A stretch of DNA of 64,000 nucleotides from Cycas panzhihuaensis. Lineage: Eukaryota; Cycadophyta. The DNA lies in the NCBI GenBank assembly GCA_023213395.1, contig CM041465.1:116319741-116383740 (forward strand), read 5' to 3'. This document shows, piece after piece, positions 47,221 through 59,324 of the stretch (positions are counted from its first letter, which is position 1; the number at the start of each line of letters is the position of its first letter). A model generated the notes under the pieces. The model saw nothing but the letters and a program-made list of their open reading frames with translations. It was not told where the DNA came from and did not search any database. Position numbers and translations under genes: made by a program.

Positions 47221-47663
47221 CTCTGCTTGCTGGCTTACTGACCATCCCTTAGACTTGCCCAGTTGCTCTATCACCCAAGTCTCAGGTCATCATGTAGATC
47301 ACCTTGCGATCCACTTGTACCTCCAAAAGCCAACTACTAATGAGGCTAAACTATGGTGACTACCAGGTTTTCTCACTTATCTCTCTTACCTGACATCATC
47401 TTGCATCTCTTCGCATTTTAACGATGGGGGCAGCTCCCTCATCCTTCTAGCTTCTGGTCGATTCCTGGGTGGCACATAGGCAGCCCTTATATTGTCTCCA
47501 CCTCTGTCCTTGTATCCACGCATTCTGCCATGACACTCACTAGCACCCTTGTCTCCTATTATGATTAGGATTTATATATATATACATGCACATGTGCTAC
47601 TAATAGTTGTGTTGCCAGCATTTGCCATTGCATCACGCTTCTGAGCGTCGAGGCTCTACTACC
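47221..47663 (+). other. 3' untranslated region before the PPT, inner
   Basis: No domain seen. Includes a short TATATATATACATGCACATGTG stretch near 47572-47593, similar in the outer copy at about 60612. It ends in the polypurine tract. Confidence 0.5.
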
Positions 47664-47673
47664 AAGGGGGTAG
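47664..47673 (+). promoter_or_regulatory. Polypurine tract, inner gypsy
   Basis: AAGGGGGTAG directly before the TGTTTCC start of the 3' LTR. The outer counterpart is AAGGGGGCAC at 60701. Confidence 0.85.
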
Positions 47674-50417
47674 TGTTTCCTGACTACCTGGAATGGATAC
47701 AAATAGACCGACTCAAGTAAGCTCAGGTATGCTTCTCCCTTTTCACTTGCATCATTTCATTGGAAAGGTTGACAGAAGCATTGCCTCTCTGCATGACTGC
47801 TTACTTCACTTGCGTGATTACTTTGCATTTTGTTGCCTATTCATGTTGCTTATCATATCGTGAGCCTATGATGACCTAGTGGGACCTACCTCTCTACAAG
47901 GTAGACATCCCTGTGGCATTATACGACCCTCTGTGTAGTCTCCATACCATCTCAAGTCCCTTTTTAGTTCGTATGATCCATTCATGCCTCGACCTTGAGC
48001 TTTTAACACCTCACTTTGGGATTTTTGCTCATCGATGTTTGCTTGCCTCTATTCACGTACTTCCTGGATTGTCTCAGCCACCTAGATAGGAGGGCCAGCC
48101 CCTCCCAGGCCTGTCAAATCATCTCCCAAAGCTCTCGGAGCCCAAAAATTTTCCATTCTGGTCCTTCACTGCTATAAGCTTAATGGTACTGCGAAGTTTA
48201 CCTTGGTACCACAAAGTTTACCACTATGCGACTGTCATTAGCTATTTTTTAAAAACGGCCATGGAAATTCTCATTTTTTCTGCGAAATTACCATGTGTCC
48301 TCACATCTACCTCATCCCTATTTACACTCTATTCATTCACTTAGGGATGAGATGGGTATAAGTACTCAAACCCTCATCATTTTGAGGATCTCTTAGGTCA
48401 TTTTTTTACTCTAAAACATAACAATTCTTGCTACAACTCTTGCTCTCCTGCTCTTTTTGCTACAGGTGTTTCTGTAGGCCTACGTTTCTTGTAACCTCAA
48501 GCTAGGACTTACCTGCAACTCTTTGCTTCCATGGTGGGAAGCCTCTTTCCAGGTTTCATCAAGCATTTTTTGTGCTAATTCTTCCACAACTCACCCAGTA
48601 GTGCTCCTTTTAGTTGTCTATTGGATTTGCCTCTTCCAAACCCCTGTAGGGGTCCTCCTTCTTGCTGTTAGCATGCCTAAATCTATCATACATCCACCCA
48701 GTAGGTCTTACCAACTCTTTTCTTCCATGTTTTGGTGAGTTACTCCCTATTTGGACCTATTTCTTGCTTTATTTACCCATTTCCTTCAGTTTTCACCATT
48801 GAAAAACTATCTTTCCATAGTGTTTAATTTGTTGCTTCTTGGCTCCACCTTTCCTCCACTAATTTTCTTCAAGAGAATAGTGAGAGAAGAGTCCCAAGGC
48901 TAGGTGAAGAGAGTAAGGTGGGGCAACCCCCCTTTCAGTCCTTCTCTCTAAGGGTAATCCCTTCCCAACTTCTCTTCTCTCATTCCATGTTCTTCTTGAG
49001 ATTATTAGGAGAGATTGAGCCCTAGGCTAGTGCTGGATTATCAACGTATATAGCCACTTACTGCGCTAATTCCAGGCCTGCTCGCCTCTCATTTGGACCC
49101 CCATAGAGTTTCCCGTATTATTGGTTACCCCCTTGTTCTCATTAGCAAGGGTTAGGGCACCAGATTGCTGCCCATAGCAACTCTGTGTCTCACTTACTTT
49201 CCAACACCTTGTTACTCTTTCTTTGACATCTCTTGGCTGTCCCTAGTGACCTTTACCCACTACCTTGCTATCTTTATGAGTCGTGTAGAGATTTTTGCAG
49301 AGGATTAGCCACCCTGAGGCTTCCCTAGCACCATTTCTCTTGATGTATAGCCTTGTTTGAGAGAGGGCTTTTAGAGTTTGTTGCAGCAATTGTCTTTTCT
49401 AACATTCTAACGTTAATAGCACTTATATATACTTATATATACATAGATTATCTCTTGCAGCCCCTTCTTAGAAGGGATAAGTTTGTGCATGTACAGGTTA
49501 CCGTGGCGCTCTAGTAAAGGTGTTAAGTACTTGGATCTGGGTAAGGTTTCTTTTATTTTGCTCTTTACTTTCATTCATTTCCTTTCGCAAGGGGAAGGTA
49601 AGGAAGCCCCTCCATCATCTATGGGCTTGGTGAGGATGTGCGTGGCGCATAGGTGAGGCCTTCCATCAGCCACTGTACCTCCCAGGTACGTACTTCTCTC
49701 ATTAGTCCCTACTTTCCTTTTTACACTTTTAGTTGAGATCTATGCATTAGTTAAATAGGTCACACATAAAAGAGAAAAGGAAAATAACATCTTTTACCCA
49801 CATTTATATATTTATAGATTACGTGCCACATTCACATAGGAAAAGGACCTATAGGAGATTTCCCCTTTCCTTTTCCTTGGCTTGCAAACCCTACCCTCAC
49901 CCTTTTGGCTGACTCTTGCTTGGTTTGGTTTGCTTATGCATGTGATACCATTCTGATTTCCTTGATTGTTCCTTTTTCGAAATGTCAAGGGTGATTTTAG
50001 GTTGGTTGTCCACTCTCACTCCCTTCTCTTCTTCTTGGCTCTATTTGCTTGGTTAAATAACCAAGAAGATCCTAGCCACATTGTAGGTTATTGCCTACCT
50101 TGTTCTGCTTGTTTCCCTCCATCATAGGGAAATCCTTGAGGATTCTTTTCCTCCCCTTTCGGCCATCCAAGGGTGGGAGGACTTTCCTCCTAAGTCTATC
50201 CAGGCTACCTCTCTTACTTTCCCTCTTCCTCTTCGAGGTAGGGAACCACTATCGAGTAGTTGGGTATCATCTGTAGGTCCCAAACTCGTGCTTTAGTGCA
50301 TGGGGTGCCCTGCGTGGTACTTTCTTCACTTGTAGGCTTTCATCCACACCCCCGATACTACTATCGATCATCATTATTCCTACTTAGCTAGGTGATTATC
50401 CCGTAGACGCACATCCA
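47674..50417 (+). repeat. Inner gypsy 3' LTR (2744 bp)
   Basis: Starts TGTTTCCTGAC, the only one of the four LTRs keeping the TG start, and ends GCACATCCA before ACTTC. Contains TATAAGTA at 48357-48364, a donor-like GTAAGGT at 49541 and an acceptor-like TTGTAG ending at 50335. Confidence 0.93.
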
Positions 50418-50422
50418 ACTTC

Positions 50423-51730
50423 CTTTCAAGGTGCTTATCCTCAAGTCCCTTTCTAGCAAGGGACACTTCCTCAAGGAGGGATGGGTCTACCACCCCTATT
50501 TATTCCTTGTCCATTACCCCCTACATCATTTTTCAATCCTACGATCCAGGTGAGGGTACGTCCCTTCATGGATTATAGATTGACACCATTATCTGTTGAG
50601 GTGTTAAGAACCAACTTACTGTCTCATCCCCCTGAAGTTCCCAAGTTTGATGGAACTTCATCACAAGACCCAGTGGAGCACGTCCATAGTTTCTCTATGG
50701 CATGCATTGATTACTGGGCCTATGATCACATTCTAATAAAATCATTCCCATGATCCCTACAAGGCGATGCCCTTAAATGGTTTTATCACCTGCCTGCCCA
50801 TTCCATTTTCTTGTTCCAACAACTTGTGAATAAGTTCATTAACTATTTTGATGTGGCTCGCCCATTCAAAAGTGGAATGAAGTCCCTTCTTTCACTCAAA
50901 CAAGGTCACAACGAGATGAATCTTGACTTCGTGCAGTGATTTCATGACCTCCTCCATTCCACTAAGGCTACTTTGCCTGAGGAATTGAAGAGGGATCTCT
51001 TCGTTAATGCACTTCACCCTGAAGTCTATATAGAAGTCTTTAAGATGGGGGTAACTACATGCGACTCTGTCATTGCCAAGTTCTTAGAGCTTAAGGCTAT
51101 TGAGATCTAGGCTAGACTCAAGAAGCCTCTTAAGCCTTCACAGCGACATGAGACACCACTTCAAACTAAAGAGACCAAACTACAACAATCTGTTGGGTCC
51201 TCTTCTCATCCGACTGAGAAGACCCTAGATCTGCTCACCTCCACTATACATTCATTCAAACGTATGATAAAGGAACTTAAACTGCAAGCTCCTTCATCAC
51301 CCACTTCTAACAAACAAATTCAACAAGTTACTCAAGCCGCTCTCCCTAGGAGTGGTAACGCCTAGTCATCTCAAGCGAGGAAGCTAGATTCCTCACTTGA
51401 GAAGAAGTAGTATTCCATTCATGGGGAGTGTTTCCATGACAATTCATGTTATAGGGCTCAACATCTGAGGGATGCCCCTCAATGTGACTCATCCCCTAAA
51501 TGGGCCTCAAGGTCTAACCTAGACCAACCAATCCACAAGGATCCGTTCCCCAAACATGGGGAACGTGATTGTAATACTCAGCCCAAAATAACTGAAACTA
51601 GGGAAGATCCTTGAATTCTCGTCCTTCCCTTGATAAAGGGAAGGGCATTTGGGATTCGTCTTCTTCTTCGTGTTCCCCTCACCAATGTACTCCTTCACCT
51701 TCGCGGTCCTAGAATAAGGGAAAGAAGGTA
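50423..51730 (+). pseudogene. Outer gypsy gag, C-terminal part (3' of the inner insertion)
   Basis: Resumes the gag cut at 33440. The core is recognisable: PLSVEVLRTNLLSHPP, EHVHSFSMACIDYWAYDHI, then stop, SLQGDALKWFYHLP, FNYF-like NYFDVARPF and LLSLKQGHNEMN. The zinc knuckle at about 51407-51450 reads YSIHGECFHDNSCY. The first and last Cys of CHHC are Tyr, both by G-to-A change, and the Trp before it is TAG. Stops are numerous. Confidence 0.8.
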
Positions 51731-52009
51731 ATCCAAATACTTGAGGCCACCCCCCTGTATGCCTTTACTCAGTCTCAAGCTGCTAAAGAGGCAGTTAGTG
51801 CCTCTTCTTTTGCTCCACACTCTGATCCTCTTCTGGAAGCCTCCCTTCTGGAAGTGTTGTTACTTCCCAAGACCATTCCCATACATCTTGGTTATTACGA
51901 TTTTTGAAGGGCGCTTACCCAACCTACTGCGAAGGGGAAGCCTTTCTCTATCATTGACGAGCTCCATATTGTAGCTACAGGAACGTCCTTGATGAATGTT
52001 TTGAGGAGT

Positions 52010-52480
52010 TGTCCCAAACAACGGACTCTCCTTTTGGAAGCTTTAGGATCGAATGATGCACCCATTCATGCTTTGGGTATTACCCAAAGCCATGAGCTTG
52101 TTGTTTCCTTTGACCCTAAAGACCTTCCCCCTGCATGTGAAAGGGAATGCTAATGGAACTTCCTTTTTACCATCACTATTGACACACCTGACTGTACCCT
52201 ACGAAGGACTGTTATTGACAATGGTTCTTCCATGAATGCCATGTCCTTGCACGTTATACAAGATCTTGGCATTTTCGTCTTAGAACCTGTTCCATGGCGA
52301 TGCCAAGGCTACGACGGTAGTGAAAAGACTCCATTGGGATCTGTTTCGATCCCACTCACCTTTGAGGGTAAGACTGTCCTAGCTGACATTGTAGTCCTTG
52401 ACGTTGACTTTGACTACAATCTTCTCTTAGGTTGGCCATGGCTTGATCAGATGGGATCTGTGTATTTGACCCGCTAGGGG
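52010..52480 (+). pseudogene. Outer gypsy aspartic protease
   Basis: The active site VIDNGSSMNAM keeps the Asp that the inner copy has lost. It is followed by QDLGIFVLEPVPW, GSVSIPLTFEGKTVLADIVVLDVDFDYNLLLGWPWLDQMG. The open frame 52232-52477 covers most of the domain after the active site. The Arg of the LLGRPW motif is Trp (CGG to TGG). Stops lie upstream. Confidence 0.82.
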
Positions 52481-52870
52481 CAACTTAAGTTCATCCATGA
52501 TGGATGGATGAGGGTTGTTTCATGTGAACACCTGCCTGTTAAATAAACTCGTCCTACCAACCAAGCGATCCATGGCCATACGAACGGGGACAAAGGCCCT
52601 TCTACTCATGCTTCAGCTTGCTCTATCGGCATACCCGATTCATTCCATCTTGAAGAAGATCCCACATCTTCTTCCTCTAGCCTTAGTCACTTTGCTCCTA
52701 TTGGTGTTGGGAGCTATGGGTACCTTACCTTATTTAGTGATGACAAGTCCCATGGCGAGGATGAGGACTTTCCTTACCCCGTCTCTTTCCTCTGCACTAA
52801 TAGGGGGCACCCTTCTCATTCTAGATCCCAACCTAGAACCCCTTTCATTGGGGAGACTAGTCACCCCCTT
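52481..52870 (+). other. Protease-RT linker of outer gypsy, frameshifted part
   Basis: Corresponds to 39331-39760 of the inner copy. Acidic and Ser-rich when read in the right frame, with stops at the start and a frame change relative to the following open frame. Confidence 0.5.
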
Positions 52871-54320
52871 ATGTCTCATGTCATTGCACACATTGATCCA
52901 CAGCTTGTTGATTCTTCCTCTCCGTCACCCCCTACAGGTGATGGTTTCAAGGAACTTCCTTGCACTCCTTCCAAGGAGATCCTTCCTGACTCTCTCTTAG
53001 AGTCTTCTGAGGAGGTTAGACAACCTGATGACTACCACAGTCCTGTTGCTCCCACTTCCTCCAACATTTCATCTATTCGAAGCAAGGTCATCCATGGGGT
53101 GGATTACTTCAAAGATGATGAAGCCTTGCTTGAGCACTTAGTGGGTTCCGCGCCCAACTTTCCTTCTGGTCACTATAGTCTTGGCCACCAGAAGGTCTTG
53201 GCGATTCGGTCCACACTTGCTGACCCAATTCCATCCCCTGTTCCATCTCTTCCTGTTAACCTTACCCCTCTCTATTTCAAGGAGGGGAATGCCATGTGCA
53301 TGGGGGCGACCCAGGACATAGTCTTAGCCCCTGGCAAGGTCATTAAGGTAGGGGCAGAATGCTCTCCTGATGAGGTAGGGAAATATTCCCTTTTGTTCCA
53401 GAAGTTTCAAGATGTCTTTACATGGGATTATTCTGACATGAAGGGAATTGACCCCTCCATCGTCACCCACAATCTCACTATTATTCCTGGTGCCCGACTC
53501 GTGTGCCAGAAGCAGCGTCCTCTCCACCCTAAACTCTCTGCCGCTGTCAAGATGGAGGTTGAGAAGCTTTTGGATGCCAGACTTATTACTTCTATCGACT
53601 ACCCTAAATGGGTATCCAACATTGTTCCCGTTGCTAAAAAGAACAGGACCATCCATATATGCGTTGATTTCTATGATATCAACAATGCATGTCCTAAGGA
53701 TAACTTTCCACTCCCTTTCATCAATCAAATCATTGATCAAACTGCCAGGTTTGAAGTTATATACTTGATGGACAGCTTCTCCGGCTATAACCAAATTCAA
53801 ATCTCCCCTGAAGACTACCACAAGATGGCCTTCACCACCCCGTCGGGTACCTTTGCCTATAAGGCAATGCCCTTCGGTCTAAAAAATATAGGCGCTACTT
53901 ACCAAAGGATGATGCATTTTATATTCCATGACCTCATCGATGACACGTTGGAGGTCTTTATGGATGACAGGATGGGTCTTTCATGTATGAGGGCCCATCA
54001 TCCCTCAGACTTGTGGGCTATCTTCACGCGATGCCGCAAGTACCATATAAATTTAAACCCACTCAAATGTATGTTTGCCGTTACTTTAGGCAAACTCCTT
54101 GGATTTCTTGTATTAAAACAAGGAATTTAGATTGACCCTAACAAAGTCAAGGCAATCCTTGATATGCCGCCTCCTAGAACTCAATGACAGATTAAGTCAT
54201 TTTTAGGTAGGCTTGGTTTCCTCAGGCGCTTCTTGGTAGACTTAACTATGAGTGCCAAACCCTTGACTAACCTATTGAAGAAGGGAGCCCCATTTGTTTA
54301 GTCTGATAAGGCCCAACAAG
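52871..54320 (+). pseudogene. Outer gypsy reverse transcriptase (longest open frame)
   Basis: An uninterrupted frame of 419 codons, 52871-54130, the longest in the window, covers the linker and RT. It shows IKGIDPS-like DMKGIDPSIVTHNL, KLLDARLITSIDYPKWVSN, ICVDFYDINNACPKDNFPLP, LMDSFSGYNQIQI, FGLKNIGATYQR and the catalytic FMDD. It ends in TAG at 54128-54130, where the inner copy has CAG (40964-40966). The RT thumb continues to SFLGRLGFLRRF, with a TGA that was CGA in the inner copy (54185 region). This RT keeps all catalytic Asp residues. Confidence 0.9.
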
Positions 54321-54730
54321 CCTTCGAAGGACTTAAGGAAGCCCTTGCTTTCGCTCCTATATTGGTGCCCTCTTGTTTCGATAGGCCCTTCATTCTCTAC
54401 ACCTTGGTGACTAATGAGTCGCTAGGCGCTATGTTGGCTCAGGAGGATAACTCAGGAGTCGAGAGAGCTATCTACTTTATCAACCACACCCTCGTGGCTG
54501 CTGAACTCAACTAATCCCCAGCTGAGAAGGAATGTCTCTCCTTAGTTCACGCAACCAAGAAGTTTAGATATTATTTGCTCAGTAATACTACTAAGGTGAT
54601 CGTCCAGTCTAATCCCTTGCAATATCTACTTACTCATTTAGACCTAACAGGTAGGGCTGGCCGTTGGGCCATCCTACTTCAGGAGTTCAATCTTCATATC
54701 GTTATAAGAAATTGAAGAAACGGATGGTAG
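54321..54730 (+). pseudogene. Outer gypsy RNase H
   Basis: ILYTLVTNESLGAMLAQE, ERAIYFINHTLVAAELN, stop, SPAEKECLSLVHATKKFRYYLLSN then VIVQSNPLQYLLTHLDLTGRAGRWAILLQEF. The tandem duplication of the inner copy is absent, so the segment shown here is the ancestral form. The Asp in the first motif is Asn, and a TAA and a TAG replace Tyr and Gln codons. Confidence 0.82.
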
Positions 54731-54849
54731 TGGTTAAGTAGCTCACAGATGCCCCTATCCCTAACTCGCTTGATACCCCTATTGATGATTCTCTTCCTTA
54801 TGAGTCTATCTTAACTATTCAAGACATCCCTCCCCATCCACTCATTAAT

Positions 54850-56105
54850 AACGAGTGGTATGGTGACATCGTACAGTACCTTACACAGTAGCAGTACCGC
54901 CCTTAAGCTAGTAGTAAGGTTAGATCTCACAACCAGACTTCTATTAGGCAATACTTCCTCATGGATGAAGTATTGTACAAGAGGTCTTTCGATGGGATCC
55001 TCCTCTGCTACATCACCACTGATGAAGCAGACCAAATACTCCACGAATGCCACCATGGCATCTACGGGGGCCACTTTGGGGGCCAATCCATAGCCTAGAA
55101 AATCCTCTATATGGGCTACTATTGGCCGTCCCTCTTTAAGGATGCCCATGCTTTTGCCCTGAGGTGTCGATGATGTTAGGAACATACTAACATCTCCCAT
55201 ATGCCTTCTAAGGCCCTTCACCCTATCATGTCTCTGTGGCCTTTCACTCAGTGGGGTCTAGACCTCATTGGGGCTATATCCCCACCTTCTTCATCGCAGC
55301 ACAAGTTTATCTTAACTGCTACAGAATACTTTACTAAATGGGCAGAGGCCATCCCTCTAGTTACTACCCCTGGTAAGATGATAGCTACTTTCATTTACTA
55401 GTATATCATTTGCTACTTTAGCATTCCTGACATCTTAATTACTAACAATGGAACCCCCTTTTGTAACAAGGAGATGGATGAGCTTTGTGAGAAATTTAAA
55501 ATCTCTCACAAAACTTCCTCTTCTTACTAGCCCCAGGCAAATGGTCAAGTGGAGTCATTTAATAAGACTCTCGTTAATATTCTAAAGAAAACCTTCACTC
55601 GGTCTCAAAGAGATTGGCACCTTCAGCTCCCTTCCACCCTGTGGGCTTATCGTACCTCTATCCGTGCTGCTATAGGAATGACCCCATTCTCCCTAGTTTA
55701 CAAGACTGAGGTAGTACTCCCGTTGGAAGTGGAGATTCCTTCTTTATGAGTTTCTCTTCGGGGTCTCATCGATGAGGAGTCAATCCGTCAGGCTCACCCC
55801 CTAGACCTCAAAGCCTTGGATGAGAGATGTTTAGTCACCTACCAGGCTAACCTCACATCCAAAGCCCGCTCACAAAGGACCTACGACAAACACCTTTGTT
55901 TCCCAGGGACCACATCCTCAAACTAGAATATCTTCATGATCACTTGGCCAAATTCAGGCCCAAATGGGTTGGCCCCTTTGTCATTATCGAGAGCCTTGGT
56001 AATGACGCCTATAGGATTGTCACCTTGGAGGGTCTTGAGTTTGAGAAAGCAGTTAATGGTAAATTCCTTAAGAAATTCTACTCATTACCTTGTTGTCACC
56101 TTATT
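54850..56105 (+). pseudogene. Outer gypsy integrase
   Basis: Zinc site HECHHGIYGGHFGG with the paired Cys partly lost. The core keeps the first Asp (WGLDLIGAI, open frame 55201-55401) and the Glu (ANGQVESFNK), while the second Asp is Asn (LITNNGTPF), shared with the inner copy. The C-terminal part 55896-56120 ends FEKAVNGKFLKKFYS, reading on to a stop at 56118. Stops at 55399, 55529 and 55747 break the frame. Confidence 0.87.
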
Positions 56106-56120
56106 CATGCTCCAAAATGA

Positions 56121-56756
56121 GCCTAAACTACCATTATAAGTTCATTCCTGTTCCTCCTAGCCACGGGTAGAATGACAGCTTAGGATGGTCTCTTTCGTTC
56201 CTTTTGGTTCCTCCCATGGAACCCTTGTTCTCATTTTCCTTGGGACCTTGTCCTCCTATTTGGGCATCCCCCAGTTAGGACTATGCTCTAGAGTATCGTC
56301 ACTCCCCTCTTGCTTGGTATTTCCTTTGCATATTCTGCTATGCTCCCCACATAGACATGCGTGTCACCTTATTTCTTAACCCCACATATGTCTATCACCT
56401 CTACTCATGGTGGTCGTGTGTGCTCCTATTAGGAATATGGTCCTACATGAAAGGAAATACATACAACTTAAATAAATATCATAACACAAAGCTCATACAA
56501 TAATCAACTCAAAATACAAACATACATATCATCCATCACACATTATGATACACATCATCATATGTCAAAATGGGGTATCAATCACCCTGTCTATATATAT
56601 CAAAAAAATCATATGTCATATCATACATATGGTATGGTACATCATATATGGGAAGCTGGTGTCCTTGCAGGGGGGTACAATCATATAGCTATATATGGTG
56701 ACCCCTTGGAGGCCCGTGCTTTCTCCTATCCAAAACAAAAAAACATATATCCTACC
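56121..56756. other. Spacer between integrase and antisense gene, outer
   Basis: Counterpart of 42952-43673. No coding seen; conserved mainly as sequence, with CATACATATCATCC repeats. Confidence 0.5.
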
Positions 56757-58639
56757 CTACTGTTGCCTTGCACCTAGGGCATCATCTCCTAGTCGATGTG
56801 ATCCCTCTCCTGGGGACCACATCCCTCTGAGACTCCTCCTCAGTCTCTGTGAGCTCCCTACCTCACTCCCCTCATCCCGTGGCCTCCTCGGGGTCATCGC
56901 CAACGTATGAGTTTGTGTCCTACTCCACACTGACCTCGATACCATGTCCTCTATTAGTCGATCGTATCAGGCCTGGATACGATCTCACTCCATCTCTATA
57001 AGGTGAAGCCTCTCCTCTATCCCCTGAAGGTGCTCCTCTATCACTGCTATCTAGATATAGCTTCCCATATCCCCTCTGGATCCTCCCTGAGCCTCTAGTA
57101 CCTGCACCTGACTCTGTAGAGCATCCCTCCCAGCTTGGATGACATCCATCTGTGCCTACTATCATCCTGCATGTACCTCATACTCCTTAGACTCTATGAC
57201 CCATATATCTCTTGCCTGTATCAATGGGGTAAATGCTATCATGTGACCGCCTGCTGATCTAAGCTCATCATCAGCCTAGATGAGAGGTTGTCCCTTCGCG
57301 TAGGCCTGAGGGAATATCTCTCGGACTACTACCTCCACCAGCCTCTAAATGTCTACCATACCTACAAATCCAACATATCATATATCAGTACATGTCTATA
57401 CACATATCAAACCAAAAACTAAACTATGTGCATATATCTGGCAATAAAACGACGATAGGAAAAGGTCATGTCTCACCTAGTATGGCTACCAGCTCCTTGA
57501 CTTGGGTGACTATCTCTCCCTCTGGCACTCCGCCAGCTGCAGGTACCTCCTCCTCCTCAGGTACCTCCTCTGCTACTGCCTTGGCTCCTAGGGCATCCCT
57601 CCTCTTTGTAGCTAGTGCAGCTATTACCTCTCCAGATCTCTTGATGATCTACAGCCTACGGGCCCATGTCACTGGGCCCCTACTCTCCTCTGCAGCTCCT
57701 GATAGGCCTGCCTCTCCACCTGTAGCCCTGGATGAACCTACCTCTCCTGCAGCTTGTGATGGGCCAGCCCCATCACCTCCATCACCACCCTCATCATCTC
57801 CCATGGGTACTCCTGCTCCTCCTACCTCATCATCACTATCCCATCTCACTGCTTTGTATGGAACCACTATATAATATGTCATGGTGAGGAGGCCTAGTGA
57901 TGTGGCCTCCATCGAGCGACAGACATGTGCCTGCTCCTTGGTCCCTCTCAGCCCAGTCTGCTATCTGTGGACCATCAGGGCCCACTCTAAGATAGGGTGT
58001 GGTCCCCCTATCGGTGCCACTACTCCGAAGTGGTTGAAGAACCAACACTATAATGATGTGCTATATGATAGTCTGCCCTTACCTACTGCCTGGATAACGT
58101 CTAGCTGTGCGATAAGGTTTGCCACTATAAGGGTGGCCCAGTCCATTCTCTTTCCCACCTCGCATCAACGTACTGTGTCCATCCATCCTCTCAGTATGTC
58201 TCTATAGTTCTGTTTCTGGGATATCTGGAATAGAATACACAAAGTAATCAACTTCCTCACCCGAGGAACCCTTGACATCACCATGGTCTGGAGAGGAATC
58301 CCTTGCCTCTCCTATCTGTCCAAACTTTTAAAGAACATGGATGCCTCCCTATGTGTTGCCTCATTGCTAGGCAGCACTCCTAGTGCCACCGGCCTCCTCG
58401 TCGCTGGTACTCCTAGTATCCTCCTGATATCCCTGAGCGTCATTGATACGTCTCCCCCCTGGGGTAGATGGAAGACATGCCTCCTCTTGTCTCGGTGTGA
58501 CACAATATCAACCAATAACCGTTGGTCTGACATGTACTGGGGTGTCCTCGTGACCTTCAGTAGGCCACATCTCCATAGGATCTCGATAAAACTGAGCATT
58601 GCCATCCCGATGTTCTCGTGGTTCTCTACTATGATCACA
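56757..58639 (-). pseudogene. Antisense plant-mobile-domain-like gene, outer copy
   Basis: Better kept than the inner copy. The minus-strand frame from about 58639 reads ENHENIGMAMLSFIEIL, CGLLKVTRTPQYMSDQRLL, FHLPQGGDVSMTLRDIRRIL, GVPATRRPVALGVLPSNEA. This is the PMD pattern FHLP-GEMT-TL-D---ILG-P. One TAG (Trp in the inner copy) precedes QGIPLQTMVMS, QISQKQNYRDIL and DWATLIVANLIAQL. The acidic linker DDEGGDGGDGAG follows, then a predicted intron 57362-57476, then a coiled-coil exon (MEDALQSQVQVLEAQ-like; IEEHLQGIEERLHLIEME) to the stop at 56757. Both copies keep gene order, strand, intron borders and frame. Confidence 0.78.
57362..57476 (-). other. Predicted intron of the antisense gene, outer copy
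   Basis: Minus strand TAG/GTGAGACATGACC to GGATTTGTAG/GTATGG, 115 bases. The counterpart of 44279-44388. Both GT and AG survive in an otherwise drifting interval. Confidence 0.65.
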
Positions 58640-59061
58640 ACCTACAAAATGCCATCAAAACTAATTAGATCTTGACCTGCACTCCCTCCTCATCCCTTGG
58701 ACTGCCTCTCAGCCTCGCCTGGTCAAGATTTAGGGTCCCTTGGACCCCCCTCTCTCTTTTTCTATAGTTCTTCCTTAGCACTGCACTAAACTGTGTGGTA
58801 CCACGGAGTTTGGCTTGGGTCCCACAACGATCGGCGCCTCACGGTAAAGATCGTGACACTGCGATCTTTGCCATAGTGCGAACAGAACCCTACCAAAAAG
58901 GGGGGGGGCGGGGTTCTACCCAAAAAATTTAAAAAAATCTTCTTGGTGGGCCACAACCAGGCCCACTGGGATCAGAGTTGCCTAATGCCCCAGTCCTGCC
59001 TCTTTCTGGGTCTAATTTGGACTCCGGGAGGTCATTTCTCACCCATATGGGATCTATAAAC

Positions 59062-59132
59062 CTACATAAAAAACACAAAAGGCAATAAACTTTGAAATAC
59101 GAGATGGGTCAGGTTTTCAGAGATCCACTCAC
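59062..59132 (-). other. Predicted leader intron of the antisense gene, outer copy
   Basis: Minus strand CCA/GTGAGTGG to TTTTTATGTAG/GTTTAT, 71 bases, the counterpart of 46018-46089. Confidence 0.5.
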
Positions 59133-59318
59133 TGGATTTGGCTTGGCACTCACCATCTCGCCCTCACGGTCCCAACGACTATCCTCTGGCTTTGATGCAA
59201 CAATACGATCTCCCTCCACGTACCTCTGAAGTCATGTAGCGCTCTGTTGTGTAAGGAAATAGCTCTGGATTCGTTTGAGAGCCCATGAAAATGAATCATG
59301 TTTTCACTGATTTTTCCT

Positions 59319-59324
59319 TATATA
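59319..59324. promoter_or_regulatory. TATATA box between divergent genes, outer copy
   Basis: CCTTATATAGG reads CTATATAAGG on the minus strand and TATATAGG on the plus strand. Same location as 46274 in the inner copy. Confidence 0.55.

Larger units (their letters stand above)
33441..50422 (+). mobile_element. Inner Ty3/gypsy (Tat-like) element, 17 kb
   Basis: The element proper is 33446-50417 (16,972 bp), flanked by the exact target duplication ACTTC at 33441-33445 and 50418-50422. LTRs are 2723 and 2744 bp. It has the same gene order as the outer element, into whose gag it inserted. The equivalent uninterrupted sequence exists in this copy at about 37290 (CTCAACATCCTTTCAAGGTG). The first about 270 LTR bases differ between the two ends at roughly 11 percent of positions by hand count, so it is not recent. 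Confidence 0.95.

Noticed and set aside
57392-57874. 160-codon plus-strand Ser/Pro/Ala-rich frame, and its inner counterpart 44493-44816
   Set aside because: It is the complement of the acidic Gly-rich linker of the antisense PMD gene and crosses its predicted intron. The minus strand has the better supported coding.
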